From NCBI RefSeq assembly GCF_014698735.1, contig NZ_JACJTQ010000014.1:62001-126000 (forward strand): a stretch of DNA of 64,000 bases, read 5' to 3'. The first letter of the stretch is position 1; each line of letters starts with the position of its first letter. The stretch comes from Anabaena catenula FACHB-362 (GTDB lineage Bacteria; Cyanobacteriota; Cyanobacteriia; Cyanobacteriales; Nostocaceae). Below, piece by piece: positions 40,001-48,117 of the stretch. A program made the position numbers and the translations under genes. The notes below the pieces were generated by a model. That model made no database searches. It was not told the DNA's origin and saw only the letters and a program-made list of their open reading frames with translations.

Positions 40001-40717
40001 ATTGATTCTTTCCGGGCTGGAAAAATCTCAGCGACAAACATTATCTTTGCAGATACCTCAACTCAAAGAATTACAGAAGATGATGATGGTTTCACCATTT
40101 CTTGGAAGGAAAGTTCTAGTGCTACAGTATTCAATTCTCTAGTAGTTAATATTCAGTCCACTGATGAATCCTTAACTACAGGTACAGCATTGCAAGGAGA
40201 CAACCAAGCAGAACTAATTGATTTTCAAGATATATCAGGTAAGGTGAAAGCAGATTTCTCTGTTTATCGAGAAGCCGCATTTAATAACGAAGTCTACTTT
40301 TATGAAGTAGATAATGCTCAAGGATTAATTGGCAGTCTACAAGCAAATGCAGCTAATCGAGCCAATTATCTGCAAGCTGCAATCAACAATATCATTAAAG
40401 ATGCAGACACTGGTGAAATCATCAAATTTGCTGTTGCTAACCAAGGTTTATTTACAGACAGCGCCATGATTGCCGGTGGTTCAATATTGGCTCCGATGAT
40501 TATTATCAATGGGACTTTATCCCAGTTAACTGATAGTAATACTGGTAATGATCCTCAAGTTTATTTCCCATATTTGGGAGTAAATTCTGATGGAGTAGAT
40601 CACATTCGTTTGTTAGGAGATAACACCTTTGGTTTTGAAGATTTACCTGGTGGTGGTGATGCAGATTACAATGATGTAATTGTTCGATTCGATTTTTCCA
40701 CTGTTGCAGTTGCTTAA
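34016..40717 (+). CDS. Giant RTX-type exported phytase / phosphoesterase
   Basis: The 2233-residue protein is a chain of modules. Residues ~1-500 form a choice-of-anchor-I beta-propeller. About 510-860 is a BPP-type 3-phytase propeller (DQRADADDPAIYVN, DFALASDRNNDKLAIFKI). About 880-1300 is an esterase-like-phytase domain (FSGLYFQGVAANGNLKFVTH, HTDRGPNGEPTG). RTX/GNDELVVVEG repeats span ~1305-1500. Two nearly identical 112-residue Ig/cadherin-like units, a Calx-beta domain (TEGNAITFTVTRTGDA) and two DUF4114-like units ending GGGDADYNDVIVRFDFS close it. There is no signal peptide; export should be by a type I system. It would free phosphate from phytate-like or other esters. A Pho-box-like array precedes it. 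Confidence 0.88.
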   Translation: MTNTIQLNQLGTIELDGAEISDFDPKSKRLFVTGEFEGKPVIQVIDVSNPSNPTKITNIDLSSLGGGIQSVAVRKGIENANSIIAVAISANNSTDRGKVAFYDATTLTKISEVTVGALPDMLTFTPDGSKLLVANEGEPSEDYTIDPEGSISIIDVSGDIASLDNSKVTTADFTAFNGQEATLKAEGVRIFGLNASASEDFEPEYIAVSADNQTAFITLQENNAVAILDIASGTITEVVPLGFKDHSLPGNGLDASDRDDGINIENWPVLGMYLPDAISSFQVGNNTYYITANEGDSRIRPTDDDILPAPNDGEGDIFNEETRVKDVILDPTAFPNAAELQKDENLGRLIITNTLGDTDGDGDFDQLYTYGGRSFSIWNNQGQLVYDSGNQIEQILSQATPTLFNANDGSPDEVDTRSDNKGPEPESVVVGIIDDVPYGFVGLERAGGGVMVYNLSDPTAPEFVQYIRTEGDVSPEGLKFISAEDSPNAKPMLAVSHEVSNTVSFYEILPSAAPTVETTPALLDDDNLPVDQRADADDPAIYVNATNSADSLVLTSVKNGGLRVYDLSGELLQTVNPGGIRYNNIDLQYGFQLGSETVDFALASDRNNDKLAIFKINPNATDDNYLQDITDSSIGTLFQAEPFDPPYEPSSRSSYGLALYRSPFTNDYYVFTSRRETGDIAQFKLIDMGNGKIGAERVREFTIPTDAGIDPQTEGMVADQETGFLYIGQENVGIWKFDAEPNGSNTGKLIDKVKALGGNNLVDDVEGLTIYYGANGTGYLLASSQGDNTFAAYTREGNNDFLGRFGVGNNEGIDSVQESDGADVVNVPLGTAFPNGLFVTQDGSNDPAVLVDDEGELANISSNFKFVPWENIANTLPDVLKIDTTSYDPRNPVAQPRLTNYEFTNLPKLGTTSTGQDIFLGGFSGLYFQGVAANGNLKFVTHTDRGPNGEPTGQNRPFLLPDFQPEIVSFELNQTTGAIAITDRTGLFRADGTTPLTGLPNVQAGEGGTAYTDEIAVDLNGQVLPNDTFGADLEGIVIAENGDYWLVDEYRPAIYHFDVNGKLLERFIPQGTATATEPDQPAGTFGTEVLPAVYAQRRNNRGFEAIALEGNKLYAFIQSPIDNPDNAGDTTSRGSRNLRILEFNIVTKQVTGEYLYLLDDITGSGTAKTDKIGDAVSLGNGKFAVVERDDRSDNTSNKLIYKIDLATATNINNPANFTLPAGKTIEELSPAELTAAGITSVSKSLIANAAQLGYTGVEKLEGLALIGPNTLALINDNDFNVAGTTTPEKLAILELPNNLQLTLGTAGNDELYAQQGEEIQGLGGSDRLFAEGILGGNILDGGDGDDELVVVEGVNNTLKGAAGNDELVVVEGTNNTLDGGAGDDELVVVEGSNNTLTGGIGSDSLRTSSTTGNNSLYGGDNDDTLFGSLASDRLFGESGDDSLFAGNKGTQMTGGAGLDRFFLGNGAVPEAPGEVLDFTKGADKVIVAGISEVQEFADLILQQTGADTIVKATINGSVKDLGILRNVQANTLTAADFDFVAPTNNAPTVTNISKSGTEDTDITFTVENFTSAFTDIDSDSLTKIKISSLPANGTLKLDGTAVTANQEIVVADIAKLVFTPTANFNGNTSFGWNGFDGTVYATTDATVNIAVGAVNNAPTLTNISKSGTEATDITFTVENFTSAFTDIDSDSLTKIKISSLPANGTLKLDGTAVTANQEIVVADIAKLVFTPTANFNGNTSFGWNGFDGTVYATTDATVNIAVGAVNDVSVFAIATAEATEGNAITFTVTRTGDAQTEQKVTVSTAINAGDTASNNDFTSKSENLTFAVGETQKTFIVETNQDSLVEEDETFTVKLNNATNGAVIGSTNGTAKGTINDEDIPLAAITNNNIFTIKGIGEKVRFKATLLESNSSFVNELGVFIVDDAQGRINGIAPGEQGYNQAALNRARSQSQTIFSAIANLPNRFETEIETDNLSRLREFNSGNNLKFFLVKGGTIDSFRAGKISATNIIFADTSTQRITEDDDGFTISWKESSSATVFNSLVVNIQSTDESLTTGTALQGDNQAELIDFQDISGKVKADFSVYREAAFNNEVYFYEVDNAQGLIGSLQANAANRANYLQAAINNIIKDADTGEIIKFAVANQGLFTDSAMIAGGSILAPMIIINGTLSQLTDSNTGNDPQVYFPYLGVNSDGVDHIRLLGDNTFGFEDLPGGGDADYNDVIVRFDFSTVAVA
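38651..39312 (+). repeat. Tandem 336-bp duplication inside the phytase gene
   Basis: Two units of 336 bp (from about 38651 and 38987) are almost identical in DNA; I see only a handful of changes (for example GAAGATACC versus GAAGCCACC). Each encodes one Ig/cadherin-like module. Confidence 0.9.
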
Positions 40718-40723
40718 TAATTG

Positions 40724-40800
40724 AGCCTGGGAATGATAGCGTAAGCCATATTCCCAGGCTAACAGCAAAAGTCGGCTTAAGCCGACTGGAAGATTTTTAT
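40724..40800 (+). terminator. Double-hairpin terminator after the phytase gene
   Basis: A stem AGCCTGGGAAT / ATTCCCAGGCT (40724-40760) is followed by the palindrome AGTCGGCTTAAGCCGACT (40770-40787) and a T-rich run. It begins just after the stop codon. Confidence 0.75.
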
Positions 40801-40902
40801 TCCAATTTTATTAGATATTTAAATCTGGGAGCTTTAAAGAATTTTTAAATGTTTTTTCGAGAGGAAAATCAATATTTACTGTTAGTACCATCAGTCAAAT
40901 TC

Positions 40903-41229
40903 TTAAGATGAAATCATAGTCGTCTGAACATTGATATCTACATTCAACTTTTTACGCAAAACATTAAAAATTGCAGTCAGATTATCCATTGTCGGATTAC
41001 CTTTTGCAGATAACATCCGATGTAAACTCTTGCTCGGTTTAGAAGTTTCAATTGCTAACTGTTCAAAACCTACTGTTGCATTCACAATATCTCTCAATAC
41101 AAGTCTTGCTGTTTCTGGTTCTCCATTGAGGAAAAGAGAAATAGCTTCATCAAGTAATGCTATTGCAAATTCAGAATCTCTTTGGACTCGTGCATTAACT
41201 GTTTCTTTAAAGTCTCTAGTAAGTGCCAT
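40903..41229 (-). CDS. HTH antitoxin-like transcriptional regulator (HI1420-type)
   Basis: The 108-residue protein (MALTRDFKETVNARVQRDSE ... ETARLVLRDIVNATVGFEQL ... SLHRMLSAKGNPTMDNLTAI) matches the helix-turn-helix family often annotated as addiction-module antidote. In most genomes it follows a small RelE/HigB-like toxin gene. No such toxin is seen in the 48-base gap upstream or beyond, so it is an orphan here. It probably binds DNA. The regulated gene is unknown. Confidence 0.85.
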   Translation of the reverse strand: MALTRDFKETVNARVQRDSEFAIALLDEAISLFLNGEPETARLVLRDIVNATVGFEQLAIETSKPSKSLHRMLSAKGNPTMDNLTAIFNVLRKKLNVDINVQTTMISS

Positions 41230-41277
41230 AATAACTACCTTTTCTCTTGGTTTTCGTTCTCAGGTTCTTGCTCTTTA

Positions 41278-41538
41278 CTAACTTTTTTTTTCGCCTTTTA
41301 TACTCTTGATACAATCTTCTGTATTAGATTCAGGATCTATTTCACCAATACGAGATCCTTTTCGCAGATTACAAGACCGACAAGCAAGGGCTAAATTAAT
41401 TTCAACATTAACACCTCCACGAGAAGTAGGAACTATATGTTCAACTTCAAAAGGAAAATTAAATACTAATTCCGGTGCATGACAATATTCACAGCGATGA
41501 AAAGCGCGATCTGCTACCAGATGATAAAATGGATTCAT
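41278..41538 (-). CDS. HNH endonuclease (short C-terminus)
   Basis: The 86-residue protein has the full HNH core: CEYCHAPE, the FEVEHIVPTSRGG segment with the catalytic His, NLALACRSCN, and the two zinc Cys pairs. In longer cyanobacterial relatives some 50-70 residues follow the NLRKGSRI-DP segment; here the protein ends soon after it. It may be a naturally short form or truncated at the C-terminus. Its ATG overlaps the TGA of the upstream gene (ATGA), so the two form an operon. The role could be defence, self-splicing remnant or mobile-element related. Confidence 0.85.
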   Translation of the reverse strand: MNPFYHLVADRAFHRCEYCHAPELVFNFPFEVEHIVPTSRGGVNVEINLALACRSCNLRKGSRIGEIDPESNTEDCIKSIKGEKKS

Positions 41539-41897
41539 TGACTCAACTGTTGTGCTAAAGACGCAGTTCTGGCTGTAGCAGCATTGAGTTCAGCATTAAC
41601 AAGATTATCTAATTCAATTTGTATTTCTGAGGGAAGTGTTTGTCCTTGATCTCGTGCTGTTCTCCACATACTCATTAGTTCGGATAAACGTTGTTTTTGC
41701 TCGTTAGTGAAAAATTGATCAGAACGAAAGTTATCAATAATTAATAATGCTCGAAATTCAACTTCACCTAACTGTGTAGTCAAAGCATCTAAAGCTTGAC
41801 CGGCAGTTTTGCCAACAGACTGTTTATCTCCAGCAATGGCACGATAAGACCTTTCTCCACTGGCATTTGATGTAGGTATAATAGCAACTGTAGTCAT
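41535..41897 (-). CDS. Hypothetical protein coupled to the HNH gene
   Basis: I use the ATG at 41897 (MTTVAIIPTSNASGERSYRA); a TTG start 12 bases earlier is unlikely. The 120-residue soluble protein contains SVGKTAGQALDALTTQLGEV and an acidic-helical C-terminal half (LSELMSMWRTARDQGQTLPS). I do not recognise its family. It overlaps the HNH gene by ATGA, so the two are co-translated and probably work together. Confidence 0.75.
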   Translation of the reverse strand: MTTVAIIPTSNASGERSYRAIAGDKQSVGKTAGQALDALTTQLGEVEFRALLIIDNFRSDQFFTNEQKQRLSELMSMWRTARDQGQTLPSEIQIELDNLVNAELNAATARTASLAQQLSQ

Positions 41898-42119
41898 AAT
41901 TCTGAACAAGGATATCTGTTATTTATCAATTATAGTAGTAAGTTGGTGTGTTTTCCTCTGTTTGTGATAAACTACTACATAAATCTACCAGCAGTGATAT
42001 ATAACGAAGCAATAAACTTTGTTAACTACCCATACAAATAAATATGGCTGCACCACGCAACCTATCAAAAATCACAAAGTATTATAATATAATAAATTGA
42101 ACTTAGTGAGAGTAAAATT

Positions 42120-43499
42120 ATGAATCAATCTGATTCTAATAATAGCAAGCCAAATCAAAATGTCAAAGGGATTGCAAAAATTTTTATCAGTGGTTATAAG
42201 TCACTTTATGATGAATGCAGTATGGAAGTTCGTCCATTAACCATCCTTGCAGGTGCTAATAGCTCGGGCAAATCAAGCATTATGCAGCCTTTATTGTTGA
42301 TGAAACAAACTTTAGAAGCAACTTATGATCCTGGTGCATTATTACTTAATGGACCCAATGTTAAGTTTACTTCAGCAACACAGTTATTTTCTAAAATATC
42401 TGGAATCAAACCTAATAATAAGTTTACCGTTGGTATTGGCATAGAGAATGATCAAATTATTAGTAATGTATTTACAACACATAAAAGAGAAGCAATTGAA
42501 ATTGTGGAAATGATATATAAAGGAAATGAAAAAGAATTTTCTCTATCGCCTGATATGTTACCAGGTGATGTACTAAATATATTGCCAAAACCATATATAG
42601 AAATATATAATGCCATTCAACATACAGAAGCATTAAAAAATAAAATGGCATGGGTTGTTGATAGAAATCGGTGTTTTTTAGAGTTTTCCTTATCAGCAAG
42701 GGAAAAATATATTATTTCTCAAAATCCATTATTTAACTTCTTATATTCCAGTCCTTGGGAAGTTTTTGGTAATTATATCCGTCAAATAATCCATGTACCT
42801 GGATTAAGGGGAAATCCTGAACGAAATTATAAAATTACAGCTATAGGTGATGAATTTCCAGGTACATTTGAAAATTACGTTGCTAGTGTGATCAATTATT
42901 GGCAAAAAGGTAAAAATAACAAAACTATTAAAGAATTATGTGCTGCATTAGAAACACTAGGATTAACTTGTAAAGTACAAGCAAGACAAGTTAATGATAC
43001 ACAAGTAGAATTAATAGTAGGTCGGCTGCCAACACTTTCTAAGTCTAAAGATGATATGGTGAATATTGCCGATGTTGGTTTTGGAGTTTCCCAAACCTTA
43101 CCTGTTTTAGTTGCTTTATTAGTAGCAAAACCAGGACAATTAGTATATATTGAACAACCAGAAATTCACCTGCACCCCCGCGCTCAAATTGCTATGGCAG
43201 AAATATTATCTAATGCAGCAAAAAGGGGTGTTAAAGTAGTTGTAGAGACTCATAGTGATAGGTTAATTTTAGCAATTCAATCTTTAGTCGCCGAAGGTAA
43301 TTTATCACCAGATTTAGTAAAACTGCACTGGTTTACACGCCAAGAAAATGGGATAACAAATGTCAATAGTGCTGATTTAGATGAAACTGGCGCTTTTGGA
43401 GATTGGCCAGAAGATTTTGGTGATTTATCTCTACAATTAGAAAACCGTTATTTAAGTGCTGCGGAAGCTCGTTTAATGCAGGGTGTACATGGTGGCTAA
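42120..43499 (+). CDS. ABC/OLD-like AAA ATPase (DUF3696-type)
   Basis: The 459-residue protein starts with the ABC-type P-loop fold: FISGYKSLYDECSMEVRPLT then GANSSGKSS (residues 45-53). Near the C-terminus are VGFGVSQTLPVLVALLVAKP (signature-like), the Walker B segment YIEQPEIHLHPRAQ near 343-356, and VVETHSD as the switch His. This pattern belongs to the AAA_15/AAA_21/DUF3696 group, many of which drive nuclease-linked defence systems. It overlaps the next gene by 17 bases. It has no transmembrane segment. The ribosome-binding site is GAGAG. Confidence 0.88.
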   Translation: MNQSDSNNSKPNQNVKGIAKIFISGYKSLYDECSMEVRPLTILAGANSSGKSSIMQPLLLMKQTLEATYDPGALLLNGPNVKFTSATQLFSKISGIKPNNKFTVGIGIENDQIISNVFTTHKREAIEIVEMIYKGNEKEFSLSPDMLPGDVLNILPKPYIEIYNAIQHTEALKNKMAWVVDRNRCFLEFSLSAREKYIISQNPLFNFLYSSPWEVFGNYIRQIIHVPGLRGNPERNYKITAIGDEFPGTFENYVASVINYWQKGKNNKTIKELCAALETLGLTCKVQARQVNDTQVELIVGRLPTLSKSKDDMVNIADVGFGVSQTLPVLVALLVAKPGQLVYIEQPEIHLHPRAQIAMAEILSNAAKRGVKVVVETHSDRLILAIQSLVAEGNLSPDLVKLHWFTRQENGITNVNSADLDETGAFGDWPEDFGDLSLQLENRYLSAAEARLMQGVHGG

Positions 43500-44052
43500 A
43501 GTAAATTCTCAACGTTTGGTAATTGATGCTTCTGTAGCTCGTTCTGCTGGTGATAAAAATGCTACTTTTCCCCAGTCGGTTCATTGTCGTGAATTTTTAT
43601 TAGCAGTTTTAGATATTTGTCATCAAATTGTGATGACACCAGCTATAAAAGCAGAATGGGATAAACATCAATCATCCTATGCGCGAAAATGGCGAATTCA
43701 AATGATATCCAGGAAAAAATGGAACTATCTGGAAATATCAATAAATGATAGTTTATGGACTGAGATAGAAAGTATTGCTGCTAATGTTAGTAATAAAAGA
43801 ATTGCGGAAATGACAAAAGATTTATGTTTAATAGAAGCAGCACTAGCAACAGATAAAATTGTTATATCATTGGATGATAATACTGCTAGGAAATTTTTTA
43901 GTGAAGCATCTATAAAAATAGATAAACTCAAGGATATTGTATGGGTAAATCCAGATAAAGTAGATGAAGAACAACCTATTGAATGGTTAAGAAATGGAGC
44001 TAAAGTAGAAAGCGATCGCCTACTAATGAATTATTCTGACAAAAAAATCTAA
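43483..44052 (+). CDS. PIN-like nuclease paired with the ATPase
   Basis: The 189-residue protein begins near LVIDASVARSAG, with the first Asp of a PIN fold. It continues with HCREFLLAVLDICHQIVMTP, LCLIEAALATDKIVISLDDN and TARKFFSEAS, the order of a PIN-like nuclease with later acidic residues. Three starts are possible (GTG 43483, ATG 43489, GTG 43492), all overlapping the 3' end of the ATPase gene. The tight overlap suggests that the ATPase and nuclease act as one system, for example in anti-phage or DNA/RNA surveillance. Not a VapC of the usual length. Confidence 0.7.
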   Translation: MYMVAKVNSQRLVIDASVARSAGDKNATFPQSVHCREFLLAVLDICHQIVMTPAIKAEWDKHQSSYARKWRIQMISRKKWNYLEISINDSLWTEIESIAANVSNKRIAEMTKDLCLIEAALATDKIVISLDDNTARKFFSEASIKIDKLKDIVWVNPDKVDEEQPIEWLRNGAKVESDRLLMNYSDKKI

Positions 44053-44056
44053 AATC

Positions 44057-44141
44057 TGTAGGTTGGGTTAACGTAAGGAAACCCAACATTAACCAACAAT
44101 AATAAATGTGTTGGGTTGCATTTCATTTAACCCAACCTACA
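44057..44141. repeat. MITE-like inverted repeat (TGTAGGTTGGGTTAA)
   Basis: The ends are inverted (TGTAGGTTGGGTTAA / TTAACCCAACCTACA) and inner copies of AACCCAACA / TGTTGGGTT make a second stem. It fills the gap between two convergent genes and could stop transcription from both sides. Confidence 0.85.
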
Positions 44142-44145
44142 AAAA

Positions 44146-46725
44146 CTAACCCAAAACGAAATTCACCAACTTACCAGGAACAACAATCACCTTCTTGATT
44201 TCCTTCCCTTCAATATAACGCTGTGCAACTTCCGACTCCCGCGCATATTTCTCCAACCCAGCCTTATCTAACTGCGAAGGAACTTGAATAGAACCGCGAG
44301 TTTTACCCATAATTTGAATTACCAAAGTAATTTCATCAGCTATCAAAGCCGCAGAATCAAAACTTGGCCAAGTTTGGGTATGCACAGAATTTTTATTCCC
44401 CAACAATTGCCACAATTCATCAGCAATATGCGGTGCAAAAGGCGCTAACATAATCACCAAAGTTAGAATCCCTTCTGCATAAATTGGCGAATTATTACAC
44501 TTAGCATCAGTCAACGCATTACTTAACTTCATCAATTCCGAAATTGCGGTATTGAATTGATATTCATCTTCCACATCTTCCGTAATTGCTTGAATGGCTA
44601 AATGAATCGCTCTCCTTAAATCTTTTTCCTCTTTACTTAACTTCTCCAAATCAGCTTTTTGCTTACAAACTCCCGCAGCCGCATAATCAGTAACCAACCG
44701 CCAAACCCGGTTTAAAAAGCGGAATTGTCCCTCAACATCAGCCTCATCCCATTCTAAATCTTTCTCAGGAGGTGCTTTAAATAAAATGAACATTCGCGCC
44801 GTATCAATGCCATATTTATTAATGACATCTTCCGGTGCAACACCATTTCCTTTAGATTTGGACATGGTAGCATAGAGACGTTGTAAAGGTTCTCCAGTTT
44901 GCGGATCTACAGGATTATTAGCATCAACCAAATGAGAAGGAATCCATTTATCCTTACCACCTTTATTTGGGTTCATGTAAGTTAAACCCTGAACCATTCC
45001 CTGAGTTAATAGGCGTTGAAATGGTTCATCAAAGTTAAATAAACCTCTATCTCTCAATACTTTGGTGAAGAAACGCGAATACAATAAATGTAAAATTGCG
45101 TGTTCAATTCCCCCCACATATTGATCTACAGGCATCCAATCATTTACTTTACTGGAATCAAAAATCTTTTCTTCATTCTTCGCGTCAGGATAACGCAAGA
45201 AATACCACGAAGAATCAATAAAAGTATCCATCGTATCGGTTTCCCGTTTCGCAGGAGTACCGCAAGTTGGACAAGGCACATTTACCCAACTTTCCAATTG
45301 TGCTAAAGGTGAACCACCACGGCCACTTAATTCGACTTCTTCCGGTAATTGTACAGGTAAATCTTTATCAGGTACAGGCACAATTCCACATTCAGGACAG
45401 TGAATAACAGGAATAGGTGCGCCCCAATAACGTTGTCGAGAAATCAACCAATCTCTGAGGCGATATTGTATTCTTAATTTACCGAAGTTTTGTTTTTCTG
45501 CAAATTCGACAATGGCTTTTTTCGCATCTACAGAATTCATGCCATTGAAGTCATCGGAATTAACTAAAATTCCCGCTTCTGTATATGCTGCTTTTAAAGT
45601 TTCTTCTGCACCTGCTTCCGGGACAATTACAACTTTAATAGCTAAATTTTGTTCTTTTGCAAACTTGAAATCTCGCACATCATGGGCAGGTACACCCATC
45701 ACCGCACCTGTACCATATTCATAGAGAACATAATCAGCTATCCAAATGGGTACTTCTTCCCCGGTAAAGGGGTTAATGACTTTTCCACCTGTAGGAATAC
45801 CGCGTTTGGGTTTATCTTCCGCAGTTCGTTCTAACTCGCTTTGGTTGGATACTTCCTTAATAAAGGCTTCTACTGCTGCTTTTTGTTCGGAAGTGGTGAC
45901 AACCTGAGTTAAGGGGTGTTCTGGGGCTAAAACGACGTAGCTAACACCATAAATGGTATCGGGACGGGTAGTATAAACACCGATTTTCTCCTCTGAACCA
46001 ACAATGGGAAATTCTAAATATGCACCGGTGGATTTTCCAATCCAGTTGGCTTGCATTAATTTTACCCGTTCCGGCCAACCTGTTAATTTATCCAGGTCAT
46101 TCAGCAATTCTTCAGCGTAGTCGGTAATCTTAAAAAACCATTGACGCAATAATTTACGCTCAACTATTGCACCACTGCGCCAAGAACGTCCTTCATTATC
46201 AACTTGTTCGTTTGCTAATACGGTTTGGTCGATAGGGTCCCAATTAACTGCGGCTTCTCTTTGATAAGCTAAACCAGCTTGTAAAAATTGCAGAAAAATC
46301 CACTGCGTCCATTTGTAATAATCAGGAGAACAAGTAGCAACTTCACATTCCCAATCTAAGGATAAACCCAGACGTTGTAATTGTTGCCGCATTTGGGCAA
46401 TATTTTGATATGTCCATTTAGCAGGGGGTACACCTCTATCAATGGCGGCGTTTTCTGCGGGTAATCCAAAAGCATCCCAACCCATTGGATGTAATACCCG
46501 ATACCCTTGCATTCGCTTGAGGCGTGCGATTACATCTGTAATTGTATAATTACGGACGTGACCCATATGTAAGCTACCGGATGGATAAGGGAACATGGAA
46601 AGCGCGTAGAATTTTGGCTTCTTTTGATCTTGAGGTGTTTTATCTAAGCCAAGTTCTAACCATGTTTTTTGCCATTTTTCCTCAATTGCGGCTGGGTGGT
46701 ATAACGTTTTTTGGGGGGACTCCAC
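44146..46725 (-). CDS. leuS: Leucyl-tRNA synthetase
   Basis: The 859-residue protein is a full-length bacterial class I LeuRS. It has HMGH at 53-56 ([12 protein letters not shown]), the CP1 editing domain ([33 protein letters not shown]), zinc Cys pairs (CPECG, CPTCG) and the KMSKS-type loop [10 protein letters not shown] near 620. It joins leucine to tRNA-Leu in the cytoplasm. The start is GTG at 46725, supported by GGAG nine bases before it. No operon partner is seen. Confidence 0.98.
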   Translation of the reverse strand: MESPQKTLYHPAAIEEKWQKTWLELGLDKTPQDQKKPKFYALSMFPYPSGSLHMGHVRNYTITDVIARLKRMQGYRVLHPMGWDAFGLPAENAAIDRGVPPAKWTYQNIAQMRQQLQRLGLSLDWECEVATCSPDYYKWTQWIFLQFLQAGLAYQREAAVNWDPIDQTVLANEQVDNEGRSWRSGAIVERKLLRQWFFKITDYAEELLNDLDKLTGWPERVKLMQANWIGKSTGAYLEFPIVGSEEKIGVYTTRPDTIYGVSYVVLAPEHPLTQVVTTSEQKAAVEAFIKEVSNQSELERTAEDKPKRGIPTGGKVINPFTGEEVPIWIADYVLYEYGTGAVMGVPAHDVRDFKFAKEQNLAIKVVIVPEAGAEETLKAAYTEAGILVNSDDFNGMNSVDAKKAIVEFAEKQNFGKLRIQYRLRDWLISRQRYWGAPIPVIHCPECGIVPVPDKDLPVQLPEEVELSGRGGSPLAQLESWVNVPCPTCGTPAKRETDTMDTFIDSSWYFLRYPDAKNEEKIFDSSKVNDWMPVDQYVGGIEHAILHLLYSRFFTKVLRDRGLFNFDEPFQRLLTQGMVQGLTYMNPNKGGKDKWIPSHLVDANNPVDPQTGEPLQRLYATMSKSKGNGVAPEDVINKYGIDTARMFILFKAPPEKDLEWDEADVEGQFRFLNRVWRLVTDYAAAGVCKQKADLEKLSKEEKDLRRAIHLAIQAITEDVEDEYQFNTAISELMKLSNALTDAKCNNSPIYAEGILTLVIMLAPFAPHIADELWQLLGNKNSVHTQTWPSFDSAALIADEITLVIQIMGKTRGSIQVPSQLDKAGLEKYARESEVAQRYIEGKEIKKVIVVPGKLVNFVLG

Positions 46726-46825
46726 TAAAATTTCTCCTAAATTAGCTCTTTTATTTATTGTCTGTTGACCTATTGTAGATGCTAGGTACGGACATTAGGA
46801 GAAGGAAAACAACAATGATTTTCTC

Positions 46826-46855
46826 ATCTGCGTTTATCTGCGTTTATCTGCGTTT
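46826..46855. repeat. Decamer tandem repeat (ATCTGCGTTT x3)
   Basis: Three tandem copies of ATCTGCGTTT between leuS and the GGCT-like gene. Confidence 0.8.
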
Positions 46856-46886
46856 TTTTATTTTATAAAGCCCCTTGTTCAAAACT

Positions 46887-47336
46887 ATGATCAATAAATC
46901 AAATATAAAATTTTCTGAAGAATTGCGGGTTTTTGTTTACGGTACTCTCAAACCAGGTGAAGCGAATTATCAAAAATACTGTGCTGGAAAAGTGGTAGAA
47001 GCGAAAAGAGCGATCGCATCAGGTAAACTATATACTTTGCCTGAAGGATATCCAGCGATGACACCAGGGGAGGGTAAAGTTCACGGTTATTTACTCTCTT
47101 TTGCTGACTCAACGCTTTTAACAGAATTGAATGATTTAGAAGATTACCAGCCGACTCGACAAATCTCAGAAAACCTTTATGATCGGCAATATATAAAGAT
47201 TTTTGAGCCAACCAACTTGTCTTTGGGTTCGGCTTGGGTTTATCTGATGACTCCAGAAAAAATTTATCAGCTAGGCGGTGTCGGCCTAGTTGATGGCTGT
47301 TGGAAGAGTTCACCTGACAAGGTTTTAATTAGTTAA
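46887..47336 (+). CDS. Gamma-glutamylcyclotransferase-like protein
   Basis: I use the ATG at 46887 (MINKSNIKFSEEL); a TTG 12 bases earlier is less likely. The 149-residue protein has the family substrate loop VFVYGTLKPGE and the catalytic-Glu region LTELNDLEDY, then DRQYIKIFEP and AWVYLMTPEK. GGCT-like enzymes make 5-oxoproline from gamma-glutamyl amines, but many bacterial members have no tested substrate. The 3' end overlaps that of the convergent anti-sigma gene by 8 bases. Confidence 0.88.
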   Translation: MINKSNIKFSEELRVFVYGTLKPGEANYQKYCAGKVVEAKRAIASGKLYTLPEGYPAMTPGEGKVHGYLLSFADSTLLTELNDLEDYQPTRQISENLYDRQYIKIFEPTNLSLGSAWVYLMTPEKIYQLGGVGLVDGCWKSSPDKVLIS

Positions 47337-47961
47337 TATCGTGTTGGGTGTCTTCCGGTTGATTTTGGGGGGGATTAACTGGCGCTTTCGGGAAGGCTAC
47401 GGCTGTTTTGGGAATTTCAATGACTGGGTTGTTTAAGGCTACCATCAGCGGTGAAGCAGGAACTGCTGGTTGTGTGGTTGCCACAGTAGGTTTTATTTGT
47501 TGTTGTGCCAGTTGCATTTTCAATCCGGTATCTGGCAATAAACCGGATATTGTCCCGATGAAACAAGCAGCCACAGCTGCACCACCAACCATCCAAGCTG
47601 CCTGAGAACGGCGGTGCAAGCGTGTCCATACTTGCTGGAATGTTGCTTCTGGGGATTGTTGGGATGGTACTGGTATAGTTTTTAAGCCTTGCCTCAGCTT
47701 TAATAGTCGCCCATACAAGCATTTGACGGAGGCATCGTTTGCCAACCATTCTTCTATTTGCCTGCGTTCGACTGCTGTCACCTCGCCATCGAGATAAGCA
47801 CTCAATAACTCGAAGCGATCTGCTTCGCTGTGACGTAGGCTGTCGCGCTTCTCTATATCCATAGCACCCGTTGATTCATTGGTATGATTAGCCATTCCAT
47901 CTGGTACATCCTGAGGAAGTTGGGAAGGGGAACGGTCATAAAACTGAGAACCAGTATTCAT
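47329..47961 (-). CDS. Anti-sigma factor for the adjacent SigG-type sigma factor
   Basis: The 210-residue protein contains the usual anti-sigma N-terminal segment RFELLSAYLDGEVTAVERRQ followed by IEEWLANDASVKCLYGRLLK. One membrane helix (AAWMVGGAAVAACFIGTISG, near residue 125-140) and a Pro-rich periplasmic tail follow. It lies just downstream of the ECF sigma gene on the same strand, as in the SigG/SapG pairs of Nostoc. It should hold the sigma factor at the membrane until an envelope signal frees it. The 8 residues SLRHSEAD before RFELL look like a repeat-derived insertion. Confidence 0.85.
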   Translation of the reverse strand: MNTGSQFYDRSPSQLPQDVPDGMANHTNESTGAMDIEKRDSLRHSEADRFELLSAYLDGEVTAVERRQIEEWLANDASVKCLYGRLLKLRQGLKTIPVPSQQSPEATFQQVWTRLHRRSQAAWMVGGAAVAACFIGTISGLLPDTGLKMQLAQQQIKPTVATTQPAVPASPLMVALNNPVIEIPKTAVAFPKAPVNPPQNQPEDTQHDIN

Positions 47962-48117
47962 TTTAACGTTTTTACCAATTCATTCACGGGTAAACACAGC
48001 GGATGAGTTTGAGAATTTAAGCATTTTGCCTCGAAATGGCTGATAAAATTGGTTTTTTTCCGAAATTCTTAATATTTCTTAAATTCTGCCATTGAACTGA
48101 AGAAAGGTATTGTAAAT

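Noticed and set aside
34016-40717. Many open frames antisense to, or overlapping, the phytase gene
   Set aside because: They arise from the biased codon use of repeated Asp/Gly/Thr/Asn-rich sequence; the repeated pair at 38596 and 38932 simply mirrors the 336-bp duplication.
40903-41277. Complete toxin-antitoxin pair around the HTH protein
   Set aside because: No RelE/HigB-like toxin frame is found next to the HTH gene, so only an orphan antitoxin-like regulator is called.
46948-47749. Antisense frames over the GGCT-like and anti-sigma genes
   Set aside because: The sense frames match known families; the antisense ones do not.
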